Positions 13,089 through 26,360 of a stretch of DNA of 64,000 nt are shown here, one piece after another; the stretch's first letter is position 1, and each line of letters opens with the position of its first letter. Position numbers and translations under genes: made by a program. Source of the stretch: Progne subis subis (Eukaryota > Chordata > Aves > Passeriformes > Hirundinidae); assembly GCA_022316685.1 (NCBI GenBank), contig JAKJHU010000046.1:8097001-8161000 (forward strand), read 5' to 3'. Under the pieces are notes generated by a model, which did no database searches, was not told the origin of the DNA, and worked only from the letters and a program-made list of their open reading frames with translations.

Positions 13089-13325
13089 TCATTTTATGTC
13101 TTTAAAAGAAGTTATTATAATTTTTAATTCAGTAGGGTTTGTTTTTCAGGTTTTTTTTTTTGGTTTTTTTTTGTAAGCTGAAAAGATTTCATTGCAGAAA
13201 GTTGAAACTAGCATTAAAACTAGTTCTACTTTGCTGGTTAATACAAAATTGAAAATATAAGCAAAAAGTTGATAGATATATCCAAACCATATCCAACACA
13301 AATGAAGAGGCACCATCAATGTGTC

Positions 13326-13347
13326 TGTGTGTATATATATACACACA
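13326..13347. repeat. TG/TA/CA microsatellite forming a 22-bp palindrome
   Basis: A run of TG, then TA, then CA dinucleotides (13326-13351) whose central 22 bases are a perfect palindrome. Alternating purine-pyrimidine sequence of this kind can adopt Z-DNA or cruciform structure and is a typical length-variable microsatellite. Confidence 0.88.
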
Positions 13348-15441
13348 CACAGAAAAATATGTAATTATAAATTAAAAATATATAAATCTAAACGTAATCA
13401 TAAAAATGGATACTTTCTCAACACAAGAAACAGCTAACTAGCCAACTCAGCAAGGGGCAATAGGTGTTACCCATCAGTTAGGACACTATTGCAAACATTT
13501 AATGTTGCATATTTATGCGATAAAATACACAGTCAAAAATACAAAATTTTGGGCACATAGTCACAGGAGCTATAAACACATGATGTATAGCAAGGACTTC
13601 AATTTCTTTTTTTTTCTTTTTCTTCCTCCACCAAGAACCTCTTTAATTTCATCTGCTCAAACAAACCTCACAAAATCAAAACGTTTTTGTATCTCAGACA
13701 GACACATTGGTAGGATAGGAAATTCTCTGAATTAGCATCTTGGTGTTGGTGCTTGTACATATCAAACTTGTACATGGCTTGGGAAAACACATTATACAAT
13801 ACATTATGAGGAATCAAATGCAACCAGAGACCCTAGGACAGCCAACTCTGCCTTCATGATTTCCCTGGAACTTATTTTCTCTTTGTTCCTAAAACCACGA
13901 ACTCATTATTTTTGTACAGAGACTTGTTCCTCTATTTTAAAAATCTGTAATATGAAGTATTTATACAACAGGCCTGTAACAATTATCACTGTGACACAGA
14001 CAAAGAAGAAAATAGGTTCATCACAATAAATGAAGAGCAGCAAATGAACTTTGTTTAATTCAGATGTTTTATTGGAAGGAATAGGCTTCAGTGCCTCAGT
14101 CATGCAGCAGCAGTGTCTAGGGAATAAACTGCTAGAGGCCAATTAATTAAACAGCTATGACTGGGACAACATGACCTTTTATTTTCCAACTATTTATAAT
14201 TATTTTTTAAAAGACTGAATAATAATCTATTTATATACAAATATATAGAAAATATGATCAATTATGCATACTTTATCATAATAGAAGAGCAGCAGAAATT
14301 ATCTAAATGTTATATTGCTGTCTTTCACAGCCATTTATGGGCTTTGAACTGAGAGTAAGGGACTGTCATCATCAACTGAATTCAATTTCCCATTGACAAA
14401 ATTGATCCTATTAAAATAAACCTACTGGCACGAAAGGCAACATTCATTGTTTCTTTCCAGCCAGCCATGAGAGAAAGGGAGCTCAACCTATTTATACTTT
14501 AATCAACAATCTCTTCAGATGGCATCCTCTGTGCTCCTTACCAACACTGCCCTCTGAAGAGCCTTCTACACTCTTACCAAAAGAAAGCCAGCACTTTTTG
14601 TTTTATCACACAGAGCTGTGTGACTGCCTTTTTGGTGCCCTTCCGTGTTACTGAGACACACAAAGCAGTCACACGCAGAAAAGAGATTTTCGCAGAGGTT
14701 CTTCTGATCTAGCTCTTAGCTGAGAGAGCAGAGAGAAGAGCGCCCCTATTATTTATTTTTTACTTTTTATACATTTGTGGGTCTAGCAGAAGATTGGCTT
14801 TTTGGGGTTTCCACCCCTCAGCCTCAGCGGCCAGACCAACTTGTCAGGTACAATTGTTTTCAGGTTAGAAATATGCGAACAAAGGACAGAGAATGAAAAA
14901 CAAAGGATTTGTTTATGTTACATCTGTGGAAAAGGTAGAAAACTGCTCTAATATTGTACAGTAACTAAAAGATCTGACTCCATTTATGAAATTCAAAAGG
15001 CTAATAAAAAACTCAGAAAAACCAGGGTAACACTTCTGCTCAGACCTCACCACCATGAGCACAAACCAGATACACACTTACACACCTCTGAGTTCTGTGT
15101 AAACAGTGAAAGTAGTAGAACCGTGCTGCTCAAACATACCAGCAACATCAAAACAGATTCAGAGTTTAGGCTAGTTAGGAGAGAGAAGTGGTTAAATACT
15201 GATTGACAAGAAACTATTAAATTGAAATGTTTTCACTGACAACATCTCATTTCTACAAGCTGAGAAAACTGAAGTCACGCACCTATAAAAAGTAATTATG
15301 CTGCACCCAAAACTTTAGCAAGCTGCAGACTGGAACCATATCAGGACCAGAAAGTGATTTACACAGCTGGTCCCTGTAGTGGCCCTACCTAGGGAGGCAC
15401 AATTTAATGGCTTGATCTCTTTTCTAGAATGATACACAATA

Positions 15442-15465
15442 GTGCAGCACATCTAAGTGCTGCAC
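15442..15465. repeat. perfect 9-bp inverted repeat (hairpin)
   Basis: GTGCAGCAC (15442-15450) and GTGCTGCAC (15457-15465) are exact reverse complements with a 6-base loop (atctaa). The arms do not extend on either side, so this is shorter than a microRNA precursor. Confidence 0.85.
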
Positions 15466-18400
15466 ATCATTTTCAAGAACCAACTGTCTAAAACAGAAGT
15501 CCACACTATCAAACAGAACAGCACATTATGCACATCTTCTTAATTTTACTTAATTTGAAGGAGCCAACGAGGCTATTCTACAATGGAAAACTGAAAATTC
15601 ACATAACAAGCTTGACATACATCTACTGACTACTTAGCTGATGTTTTCACAGTAACACTACAACAAATTATCAAAAGTATTCAAAGTATTGTGGTTCCAG
15701 GCATTTTTGTAGGCTCCCATAAAGAGAGGGCTACACCCCACAGACCTCTGAAATTTTTACAGATGTTCTCACTTCTTTTTATTTAATCAGGTCATGCCTA
15801 TTACTTAGCAGAAAAGATAATTTGAGAGAAATTTTCATGCCTTAATCACATTAGCTGGATTCCAAATTAATTGCTACCTTTAGGCATTACTTTTAGTCAC
15901 AGGCAACATAGTTTGGCTTTTCTTTCTTTTTCAACATGATCCAATCATATCTATCAAAATATTAGCTTATTAATAAAAAAACCAATAATTTATAAAGCAC
16001 TTATGCCAAATATTTTTAATAAATACTTTTAAATCTGTACAAAGTTAAATGCAAAACCTAAGAGGCAACAGAGTGGATATATGGCACACCTAATGCAATG
16101 TGCTGTTGCCACAGATACTGTGACACAGTTTCCATCACTTTATCCACAGATGGTACTGCTATTTCCTAACTCCATGGTGTTTCTCAGCTTGTTTGTGGAC
16201 TTAAGAATATTCTATGTTATTGTACATCTACATAGTAGAATGATTTTTGTATGCCATTTTCTCCTTGAAAACTATCATTTTACATAGTAGAAAATTAGTA
16301 TTTCAATGGTATTCTTAATAGCCACCAAGAACAGGGTTGAGACATTTGGGATTCCTATAACTATTATTAATCAAAATAAAACACTAAGTAAAGGTGTCTC
16401 TATTAAGTCCCATTCAGATGTGGCTGAACATGACTTAGACAAGCCATGACACCTGTGGCATTCAATGCAAAAAAACAACACTGCCCTTGACCTTTCACAT
16501 CTCTGCTGTATTTACAAGAAGAAAAAAACTAAAGTAGAATTGGTTTTTTTTTTACTTTTGAAAAACCAGTACAGATGAAAATCATGGTGGTAGGGAAACT
16601 ACAGTTTAGTCAAGTTTGTACAAAGAAAGAAACACAGTGTGTGTCGCATGAACCACTGTGTAGTTCCTCATATTATCTGAAAAGCAATGTGCTGAAGGTT
16701 ATTAAAGGCAAGATACAGAAAACAAGCTCAACTGAAAGGCTGCATCCATATAGGGAAACTAGCAGCTGCCCTTCAGTTTGTCTGAAAATGTGCAGGCATA
16801 AAATCATTATCCAAAGTGAATGGAGTGGAATCCCAATTGAAGGGAGACTTTTCTAAGTAAAAAATGATTTAAGAAGAGAAGATAAATAAGCATTACCCAG
16901 CTAGCATCAGGTTGTCAACTTTAAATGAATTCAATCAGTGAGATACAGTAAGTCTGAACCACAGTCAAAAGATGAAAAGTCAAAAGCCTAAAACATTCTA
17001 TATTACCATAGAGCATAATGAATTCATATCTGTCACTACCAGGAAATGGGATACAAAGTTGTATAAAGGTCAGGAAGCACAAATCAGTCTAATAGCACTT
17101 TTGTAATACTTTCCATATTACATACTATCAAGAATTATTTCCCACACAGTTTTTCTTCTTTACTTTAACAACCCATGTATACACAATTTCCTGACACAAT
17201 GGAAAACCTGGCATCTACAACACCCCAATAAGATTAGACCTAGTGAATAGCAAAAAAATGTTTCAATCTCTTACAGTGGAGCTCCAAAATAAATTTATAG
17301 CCTTAAGCTCAATGACAGCTGCCCTCAATGCACGTAGATGAAGTGTACTGCCACACTGAGTACTGCATTTAAGGTCGTCTTCTACTTTTTTTTTTTTTCC
17401 CCTGGCTAATCAGGAAATACAAATAGTTACTGAAAATTTCGTAAAGATGAGAGGAGAGAAAAACAGAAGAAAAAACACATAAATTACTTTAACCTGACCA
17501 TGTCATTGTGTAGAGAATTATTTTGTCACAAATGTTCCGACACCTGCGACTGCACCTCGGGGAGCTGACACTGCAGGGGCACGCTGAGCCCCACAATGTG
17601 TGGCTTGCACAGAGGTCAGCCTAGGTGCAGAAACCCAGCCCACTGCACACATACAGACCAAAAACAAAGCACATGCCCATCAAATCCATGGATCCAGGTT
17701 TTTTCCTACCAGACAAAAACGACAGAGCCAAGCAATGTTGCGCTAGCAGTGCATCTTTTCCAAAGTGCTCACTGAGGCTTTGGTCTCTTCTAAAGTTTTC
17801 CATACAGCTCCCCAACCCCCAGCTATGGCATCTGTGGCAATGGATAAGTACAAAAAATACAATACAACTACACTATATATCAATTTGCATGAAACAAAAT
17901 ACTGGCTGGATTTTACATATTGGAGGGGAAAGCCACAAATTATATCTTTATTTTTTATGCTGACATTGTTTTAATTTGTAAAAGCAATAATAACCATAAA
18001 ACAGACCATATAATCTGACCATTGCATTGTGTTCCTCTACTTTTACAGTTTTAAGACACTAATTTTATATGAATGCAATTACTTCTTTTTAGAGCAATCT
18101 TGTTAAATGTTCTCAAGAGCATGTTTCAACACAAGCTTTTTAAGGGACTACTAAAATACACATCTCCACCGCTTTACTACTGTGCACGCACACCACAGAG
18201 AACACAGCCTTAACTAGTAACCTACTTGCTCTTCTTCCATTTCGGTCAACGGAGAAAAAAAATCTATTGAAACCATCATGAGTATTCAAGACTAACTATG
18301 ACATCACCTTCATCAGCTGAAATACTTCAGGAAATACATAATACCCCTGTATTTTTTTGTACTTACAATCTTAAACTCTGCATGAGCTCATGGGCTGTAA

Positions 18401-18747
18401 AATAAACAAAACTTTACATTTTTGGAAAACACCACCAATTCCCTTCCATATGAAAAACAGAATGTGCGAAATATTTTAAAAGCAAACTGCAGCTTGGTCT
18501 CACTGGAAGATTTCCTGGGCAAACATTCACTAGAACAGAAAGACTTGCTATCAACCACATTCATCTCTAAGAAAGGATGAGTTTGAATAGGCTGCCAGAT
18601 CCCAACCCCTCTCCTGTAAATATCCATCTGACCTCCAAGGCTCATCAAATCCAGTGCAGTCTCTAATCCAGGGCAAAGGGGACAGCAGAGCCTACGTGAT
18701 AGGAAATTTTGGTTAATAATTGAGATAATATGTAGTTCATACAAAGA

Positions 18748-18771
18748 AATCCAACTCCATCGAGTTGGATT
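18748..18771. repeat. perfect 10-bp inverted repeat with 4-base loop
   Basis: AATCCAACTC (18748-18757) and GAGTTGGATT (18762-18771) pair exactly around the loop catc. This is one of the tightest hairpins seen in the window. Confidence 0.85.
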
Positions 18772-21700
18772 GGATTATCCTTATAATGTCCTTCCCAGGA
18801 CACTGGTTTTCAGAGGAGCCGACGTGCAGTATTGCACTCATCCCTGTGTGCGTTTACTTTGTCGTCATTCACCTAAAAATTTATTGTCTCACATTTCTGA
18901 GTGCTCCCATGTCAAGTACAGGTATGTCCAGCACACATTTCAAACTCCAGCACTGTGCCACACAAAACTGATGCTGTTTCTGAATTCACAGCTGTCAAAG
19001 CCATACATATGTACAGTGCTCTGATCAAATTACTGTGTACTGTAGAAAGAATCTGCTATCCAGATACTCTATTCACAGATAAACAAAAGTTGTCCATATT
19101 TAAAGGGAAGAGCATTTTCAGGAATCAACAAATTCTACAGGAGTCCAAAAGAAGGAAAAGGGAGTTAAAATGACAAAACTCTCATGGAAATATTGGAAAC
19201 TGAAAAGGTTGAAAGATAGGAACAACTATTTTCTCATTTACTTAAACATTCATAGTATGCATTTGAAGTAGTATTTTATGGAAATCCAGGAACCAGAATA
19301 CATCTTTATGTTAAAAGTAAGAATTTCCATTATAGATAAAACACCACCCCAGTGAACAAGGTGATTGTTACACTGTTTCCTTACAGAAGTGGGGAATTTA
19401 CTTTAAAGCAATACTTGGTGGCATATTTTTCCTATGTAGGCTTTTAAAAAACATAAATCCTTTTCCCTAAAATTACTTTGTTTTTTTAAGGTACAACTTT
19501 CTCAAGGAGTGGAAGCACACTGACACAGAGGAGCCATTTCTTTAGGGAATAGGAGGTGGGAGGTTCCCCCTTCAGTTGCAAGATAACATGACAGATTTCA
19601 TAAATTGAGGAAATGAGCATAAAATTCAATCTGTTTTCCCATATAAAATACAATTAATGATATATTAACTTACATAACCAGGACTATATCTCAAACTTTC
19701 CAATTATATGTGGGAAGTATTCTATGAGATTGACATCATTAATACCAATGAAAATTAATGTGAATAGCAAAACATTCTTTAGTGCATCAGAGGAACATTT
19801 CCCAAGGGAATTAATAAGATGTACCTATATTTAGCAGCAATGCAAAATAAAACAGTTAGAATAAAGCTGGCATAACAGTAGCCCTTATTAATGCCAGAAG
19901 TTTAGTTTTCTTTAAAGATCAAGCAGAAGAAAAGTAAAGGATGAAATTTTAATTGTTAACATGGCAACCATACATCTGATTTGGAATACATGATACTAGG
20001 AGAGTTGGCTGAAACAAAAAACAATCATCAAAAGAACATTGCTTCAGGAAATAATGCTTTCCTGAGGTTTGAGTACTGCTGGAGTAGAAGAATCTTACAA
20101 CAACTTTAACTAAAACTGAATCTGCATTACATTCATTACCCCATTGATGACTACAGGAAAACAGGCACAGATTTGTTCAGGTCTAAGGTTCTGCCAAGAG
20201 ACTTTCCCTTCTTTTCCTCTCCTAATTTAGGACAGAATCTTTTCCATTACTTCCAAATTAAACTTGAGCAGTAAAACAATATAACAAAGGATTGTGCAGT
20301 GTAAAAATCTATCCAAAGCAGTAATTTTGCTATCATGTGAAGTAATACCAGCAGATTTTCCTCCTTTTCAAGCTGCAAAACCTTTGACTTTTTCTCCCCA
20401 GGACTTCAATTAAAAGGTGGATGCAGTGAGGGATAAAAGAGGGTGGTGGCTGGGAGCACAAAGGTGGTGCACACTTTGCCACACCCTCTCTTCCCATATA
20501 CTTCTCCAATTACATTCTTTTGTGGGTCTGCACATATAGCTGGCTAGGACTAATGTAAAATTACCCACTTGAACAACGCATTCCTGCCTGAGTTGTACAC
20601 AGCTGCTTCCATCATTCAGAACATTTTGCAGGAGGTTGGTTTTGCTTGTGAGTGAACGCCTTTCCCAATGCCTGCTATAAATTTACCCATGAGTGCCAAT
20701 AAAGGGAGTTTTATTGCATTATGATTGGTGAATTTCCTTGTGAGAAAACGCTCAATAGAAGGAAAAAAACCAAACCAAAACACAACAATAACATTTTAAG
20801 TGTATGTATTTCTGGGAATTGTATTTCCAAGTTTAATAATGAACAGCAGACTTTGTCAATGGAAATCTTGCTTCTGTTGGAAAATCATGGAAAGGGAAAT
20901 GGTAGGCGAAAGGGAAGTGGTGGGCTGGTGTATTTTATCTATAAAAGCATATCCTCATAGGTATTTACAGACATTGTTAGACAACATTAAAATATTGTGC
21001 TTTATATATTACATTCTCTATCATTTATACAAGGTACGCTATTAATAATATTATTTTACTGGATGTGTACCTGAAAGCTGTAGCCAGGCAGTTTTAGTGC
21101 TCATATAATCAAAACTTACACAATTAACTTTTAAAGACGTGTTTGATTGCAATGTCTTGAATAGTTAAACAGCTGCTTGAATGGGAAAACATGTAACTTC
21201 CTGTTACAGTGGCTCACAAATTCCTGATTCTGTTACCTTGAATTCAGAGCACCACCAGAACACTTTAAAAGAAAAAAACCCAAAGCTAATTAGTTCTTAA
21301 GAGAGGGTCTTTTTTTAAAATTATCACCTTATAAAAATGCACTATAATAGAGCATATATAGAGATGAGAAACTCTCTTGGTCAGTTAACTGTTCAAATGC
21401 CTTTTTGCAAAGGCAATGCAAGTGTTCACTATCATGCCAGTTAATACCAACTGTGTGGTTCATAAGTAACAAAAATCCCAAACTGGATATAAAGCCACCC
21501 ACTAAGCTGAAAATATTTAGAATTACAACCTTAGCATGTTATAATGAAGGATTTCACAAGCTTTATATTCTTATTGCAGACAGCTCCATACATTAAACAG
21601 CTGATGATGTGAGAAAAACAGGACCCTGTCTGATTAAAAACCTTCTGTCTAGGATGGAAACAAAAATAAATATTTCCCTCAAAAATCATTAAAACTGTAA

Positions 21701-24211
21701 GTGAAGCTACTTTTATTACTTATACAGGATGGACTTTATCTTCTGGGTGGCCAAGTATGCTCTACAAAAGAAAATTAAGTTTAGTAAAAAAAGAAACTTT
21801 CCCAGACCTTTGTGGAGGATTATGTGGAATATTAAGTCTTTCCTGAATTCTGAGTTATATTTCAACACATTGTAAAACACTGCATACAAACTGGCACAAC
21901 ACACAGTTGAGAGAGTTTGCGACATGCCAAACTCCGGCATTTCAAAATAGTTAAAAGGCAACCCACTGACATATGACAAATTTCCACAGACAGCAGCAGC
22001 TGCATGGCCTGGTGGTTTTTCCACGATTAGCCTCAGTTACAATTTGATGACCAAATTAAGTTATCTGCCAGCATTTCCAGCTGGCACAATACATTACTTC
22101 GTGGTGTCACACTGCTTATCCATGGCCACTGTTGTGACATGCTGAGCTCCATGTTTATCCTCTTTTAAATCCTGGAACTTGATGCAAAGTATTGATTTCT
22201 TTAAGTCATAGTCAATCCAGGCCTTATCAATTCTAGTTTTACATAAATTTCAACAAAATAAGCTTACAAGCAAATTAAATTCTCCCATCTCTCCATACTG
22301 TGGTACCGTACAGGACAAGACTTGGGGAAAAGATGGTCCAAAGATGCAGCTAAATGGCACCTTGGGGACAAATGAAGTTTCACGTCTTTATATTTCCTGG
22401 CTTTCAGATTGCAGGAAGAACTGAAATAATCCCTGAAAGATAAGTACTCAGGGTAGCCTCCTGAGAGCAATTTTTGGATACCACCTAATCATAAATCCAC
22501 AAAGACATACAATCCTGTCCCACATCCAGCCTCCCTATGTCCTGGATTCTAAGCGCTAATCGATGCACTTGCAGGATACCGAAGAGAATACAATGTGATC
22601 AGTGGCAAGCACATTTAAAAAATAACCAAGGTTGTTACTTTGGCAATGACCACCCTTTTAAAGCCAAGGCGCCCAACTTACCTCCCACAGGCACAATCAA
22701 CCCCTCCACCAGTGTCCTGGCTGCTGAGGTGGGTCCCTGCAGACAGGGTCAGGCTGCAGATCTCCTCATCCCTGGTCACAGGAACAAAACTGGCCTGCTT
22801 CCCCCATTACCATTCAATAGATATCCGCCATACCAGAAATGGGAGACCTGCAAACCCACTGTGCTCACAAGCTGCATTGCTCCTAGTATTGTATTTCCTC
22901 CTGAAACACTTAGGTTTGCATCTGTATACAGCTGGCCTCAAATTTCTGAGCCTGACTTTAAAAATAGTGATAGAGGAGCAATTCCATTGTCAAGGCTCAT
23001 TTTGAGACACTGGGAATAATTCACACTGGTACTCTGACAAACAACTTGTGAAACAACCATTTCTTGTCCTCTCTGGTGTTAAAAGAAAGCTTAAGAGGCG
23101 TATTTTTTTTTTTTTTAGGTTCCATTGTATTATATCTCTATCTTCACAAACGCTACTAGGTATATTACTGTGAAGCCTTATTTTCGACAAAAAACCCCAC
23201 AAACTGAAACATGTTTCTTGTTCCATTTCAAAACATTAATTCCTCTGTTCAGTTTCCTTTTCTTAAAAGCAGAAATACATTTTGAGGTGAATAACTTCTC
23301 AAAACATAGACAAGGAAGCAAGGACAACCTTCCTGAGAAAGCAAATTAATAGAAAAGATGGGACTTTATACAGTTCTAACGCTGTTGACTGCTATAACCC
23401 CATACTTCTGAAAGCAAGGAGAAACCCTTCATCATTATTTTGCTAAACTCACAACTAAGTCACATTTAGTAGGTTTTGAGATTCTCCTGCAAGATAAGTG
23501 TTTTACTCATAGACCATTTTTAATGGCATCGACCTTTATTGTTTCCAGTAGTGCACCAAAACCAGGTGGCTGCTGCATGGGGTCTCACACGGAGTCAAGA
23601 GGGAGGATCCTCGTCTGCCATGCCACCAAGCTCCCAGGGTGAGACCCCAGCAGCTCCTCCTGCCTGCCCTGACACCAGCCTCACTTCCCCCCTGCCCTAA
23701 TTACAGCAGCAACGCTAATGGAACACAACATTACTGACCAGATCCAACCACAGCACGTGAGTACGTCCAAAAGCTTTCCCTCTTTGCAGTTATAAAAGTT
23801 CTGTTCGCCAGCCCATATTAAAAACTTCTGAAAACAATCAAGGGGAAAAAAAAAAAAAAATCATTCTCTTTTCTGAGATCAAAATGATTTTGCAATGGAG
23901 TTTTGGCTTTGCTATGTGGGTTTGGGGGGAGGAAGGAGGTGATGGTCTTTCAATTAATGTGCATGTGAGTCTTTCCGGAGCAAGCAAAATGTGTAAGGAA
24001 TGCAGAACGGAGCCCTTGAGGTATTTGGGGGATGGTGAGGGAATAAAAATCAAAATTGACTGAATTGCCTCTGTAAAAACCATCTACTTTGTACACACAT
24101 GAACATTTCCTCATTAAAGATTCATAAGAACTTTATAGTTTTAATGCACATGTGGCCAGTGTTACAGTTTAATAGCCAGAAATCTTAAAAAAGGAAACAA
24201 CAAAAAAAGGA

Positions 24212-24212
<1 letters not shown>

Positions 24213-24251
<39 letters not shown>
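24213..24251. repeat. 39-base poly(A) tract
   Basis: Thirty-nine consecutive A, the longest homopolymer in the window. It could be the tail of a plus-strand retrocopy inserted upstream. I see no recognisable gene body before it and no target-site duplication, so it may simply be a homopolymer microsatellite, or an assembly-sensitive length. Confidence 0.9.
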
Positions 24252-24252
<1 letters not shown>

Positions 24253-26099
24253 ACCTTTATTTTTTTTATCTAACTTTCTTTTCCAGGGAGATAGAAACCT
24301 CCTTTTTAAACACCAAAGCACAGTTGCTGCAAAAGCCTCTCATTCTAAGAAAGGTCTGAACAAATGAAAATCAAATCAGTATTTCTGTTGTAATTAATAC
24401 TCGCAACGACTGCCCTCTTCCTAATTCTGAATTTCTGCATTTTCTTGCCCCAAAAAGCGACGAAATCATGTCCCCTCCTTACAATAAGCAAGATGTCCAT
24501 GATGAACATCTTGAACAGCTCCTTAGCTGCCAAGGTTAATAAGGCAAAAAATTGAAGAAAGGAAAGATCAGCCCTCTCTGTTTTGAGTTGAAGGCTTGGA
24601 CACAGACTACTCAGCTTTGGACTTGTGTAGTTCAGCCCTATAGGTCAGGATCTCACAATTTCAGCAGGATCTACTCACTCACTGTTTAAGAGCTCATTGA
24701 ATTTTTCCTTTATGATCAGCTTTTCTGGTGCAGGTTATACTCCAGACCTGCTAGAGGCTATTGTATTTCGAAGGTGGAGACATTGCTTAAGGAGCAGGCA
24801 TAATGGGAATGTCTCAGAAACTGGGTGATGTTGGCCTCTCCCGTTCTATTACTTTATTTTCACTTGAAAGCTGAACAGCCTTTTGCTGTGCTTTTCATTT
24901 CCTTCCATGGTCAGACAGAACCATTTAACTTTCCAGGGGTTCCTATATTCCTCCCTCTGCCTGGCAAAAATCACAGATTTTATACAGAAGACAGAGAGCC
25001 ATCAGCAAACCCTCAGCAAACAAGCCAAGCTGGCATCACACTGAGGGAGGACCGAGTTACATGTATTAGTATGTAATACGTACTTCTGGCGTAGTTGTGC
25101 AAAAGAAGTGATTTGCAACAAAGCAGCAAATTGTGTAAGCATTATCCTACAGAGGAGTTACAGTTTTATTTTTCGTTCCCAAGACACTCCTAAATATTTT
25201 TTTCCAATACAACATCGACCATTCAACTCTTTGCCAGTTTCCCCCTACAGTGCCCTGAAATCTGTATCTGAAGCATGTTAGTTTTAAGCAATGTGAATTA
25301 TTCCTTCTTCCTCCTCACTGTGAGAAGCATGTGACTCCCTCTGCAGCATTCGCCAGCCATTCCAGGGATAAAGAGCACAAAACACACCTAAGGCACAGGC
25401 GTCCACCAGCGTCCTCAGCCAGGCCTAGCCAGCCCTGCTCAAGTAACACCACATGCCTGATGGTTTGAGCAAGTTCAGGACAATCAATTTTACTTTTTCA
25501 GTACCTCTTTGGTACTTTCCACCCTCCCAGCCCTTGGTCACTGGTATTCGGTATTTGCATCTTCACAACTCCTGTCCCCTGTGGTACCAACAGAAATTTT
25601 CCAACCCTGCTTTCTCCACCTGGATTTTTATTTAATCTCATACTCCATTTCTCCTTCTCCTATATTTATCGTCTTTTTTTACCATTTCCAATGATCTTTC
25701 TTAGAAGCAGGGATCTTAGTCGGAGAATTGTGTTAATATCACCATCTACAAAGATCACCTTCATCTCCAGTTTGGTTGAGCACACAAGGTTCCCTCATAC
25801 TGGCTATTGTGCTGCTTGGCTCAGTGCTGTGACACTTCAGAGCAGCTGAGAATCTGAAAAGGTACTGCTCTGCGAACCCTGATAAAATAGGCAGTCTTCC
25901 TATACATACATTTCTACCTCTGTCAAGCTTATTATAATAAATCCAAAGCTAGTATTACCTTATTAGTAAAATATTTGAAGTTCTCTGTTAGACTTTGATT
26001 CCTCGGAACTGTTTGTCAAGAAAGTTCTCTGCATCCTCAGATAATTATGTCATTATTGGCCTCAGGAAGGTAGAGTATTTTTTTAACAAATGACGACAT

Positions 26100-26360
26100 C
26101 TGTGCCATGTCAGGCTTAGCTGGAGATTAATAATGGGTACTATTAATCTGCCTGTAAGTTTTCATGTTCACAGTATTTTACAGCTTCATTGAGATTGTCC
26201 ATACACAATAAATATCAGTCCCAAAAGCATCCAGCTTAGCAGCAATAGGGAGGAGAGGCAAAATGCAAATTGAACCAATTTGTTTCCTCAATAATACGCC
26301 TCAAACTCTGACTCAGTATAAGCTTACTTTGCATCATATTCTATTCTATAATTAAGTATT
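26100..26360. promoter_or_regulatory. possible conserved regulatory element
   Basis: Low-repeat block containing a perfect inverted repeat GATTAATA (26125-26132) / TATTAATC (26141-26148) with an 8-base spacer, which places two TAAT-type homeodomain sites head to head. ATGCAAAT (octamer complement) occurs near 26263 and TTTGCAT near 26330. Functional role is inference. Confidence 0.28.

Noticed and set aside
12923..13105. 60-codon plus-strand ORF
   Set aside because: Lies wholly inside the antisense CR1 3' end, which is non-coding in that orientation.
22537..23019. Longest plus-strand ORF in the window, 160 codons
   Set aside because: No domain, no codon periodicity by eye, and it runs through a GC-rich patch where stops are rarer. 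A second frame is also open over much of it.
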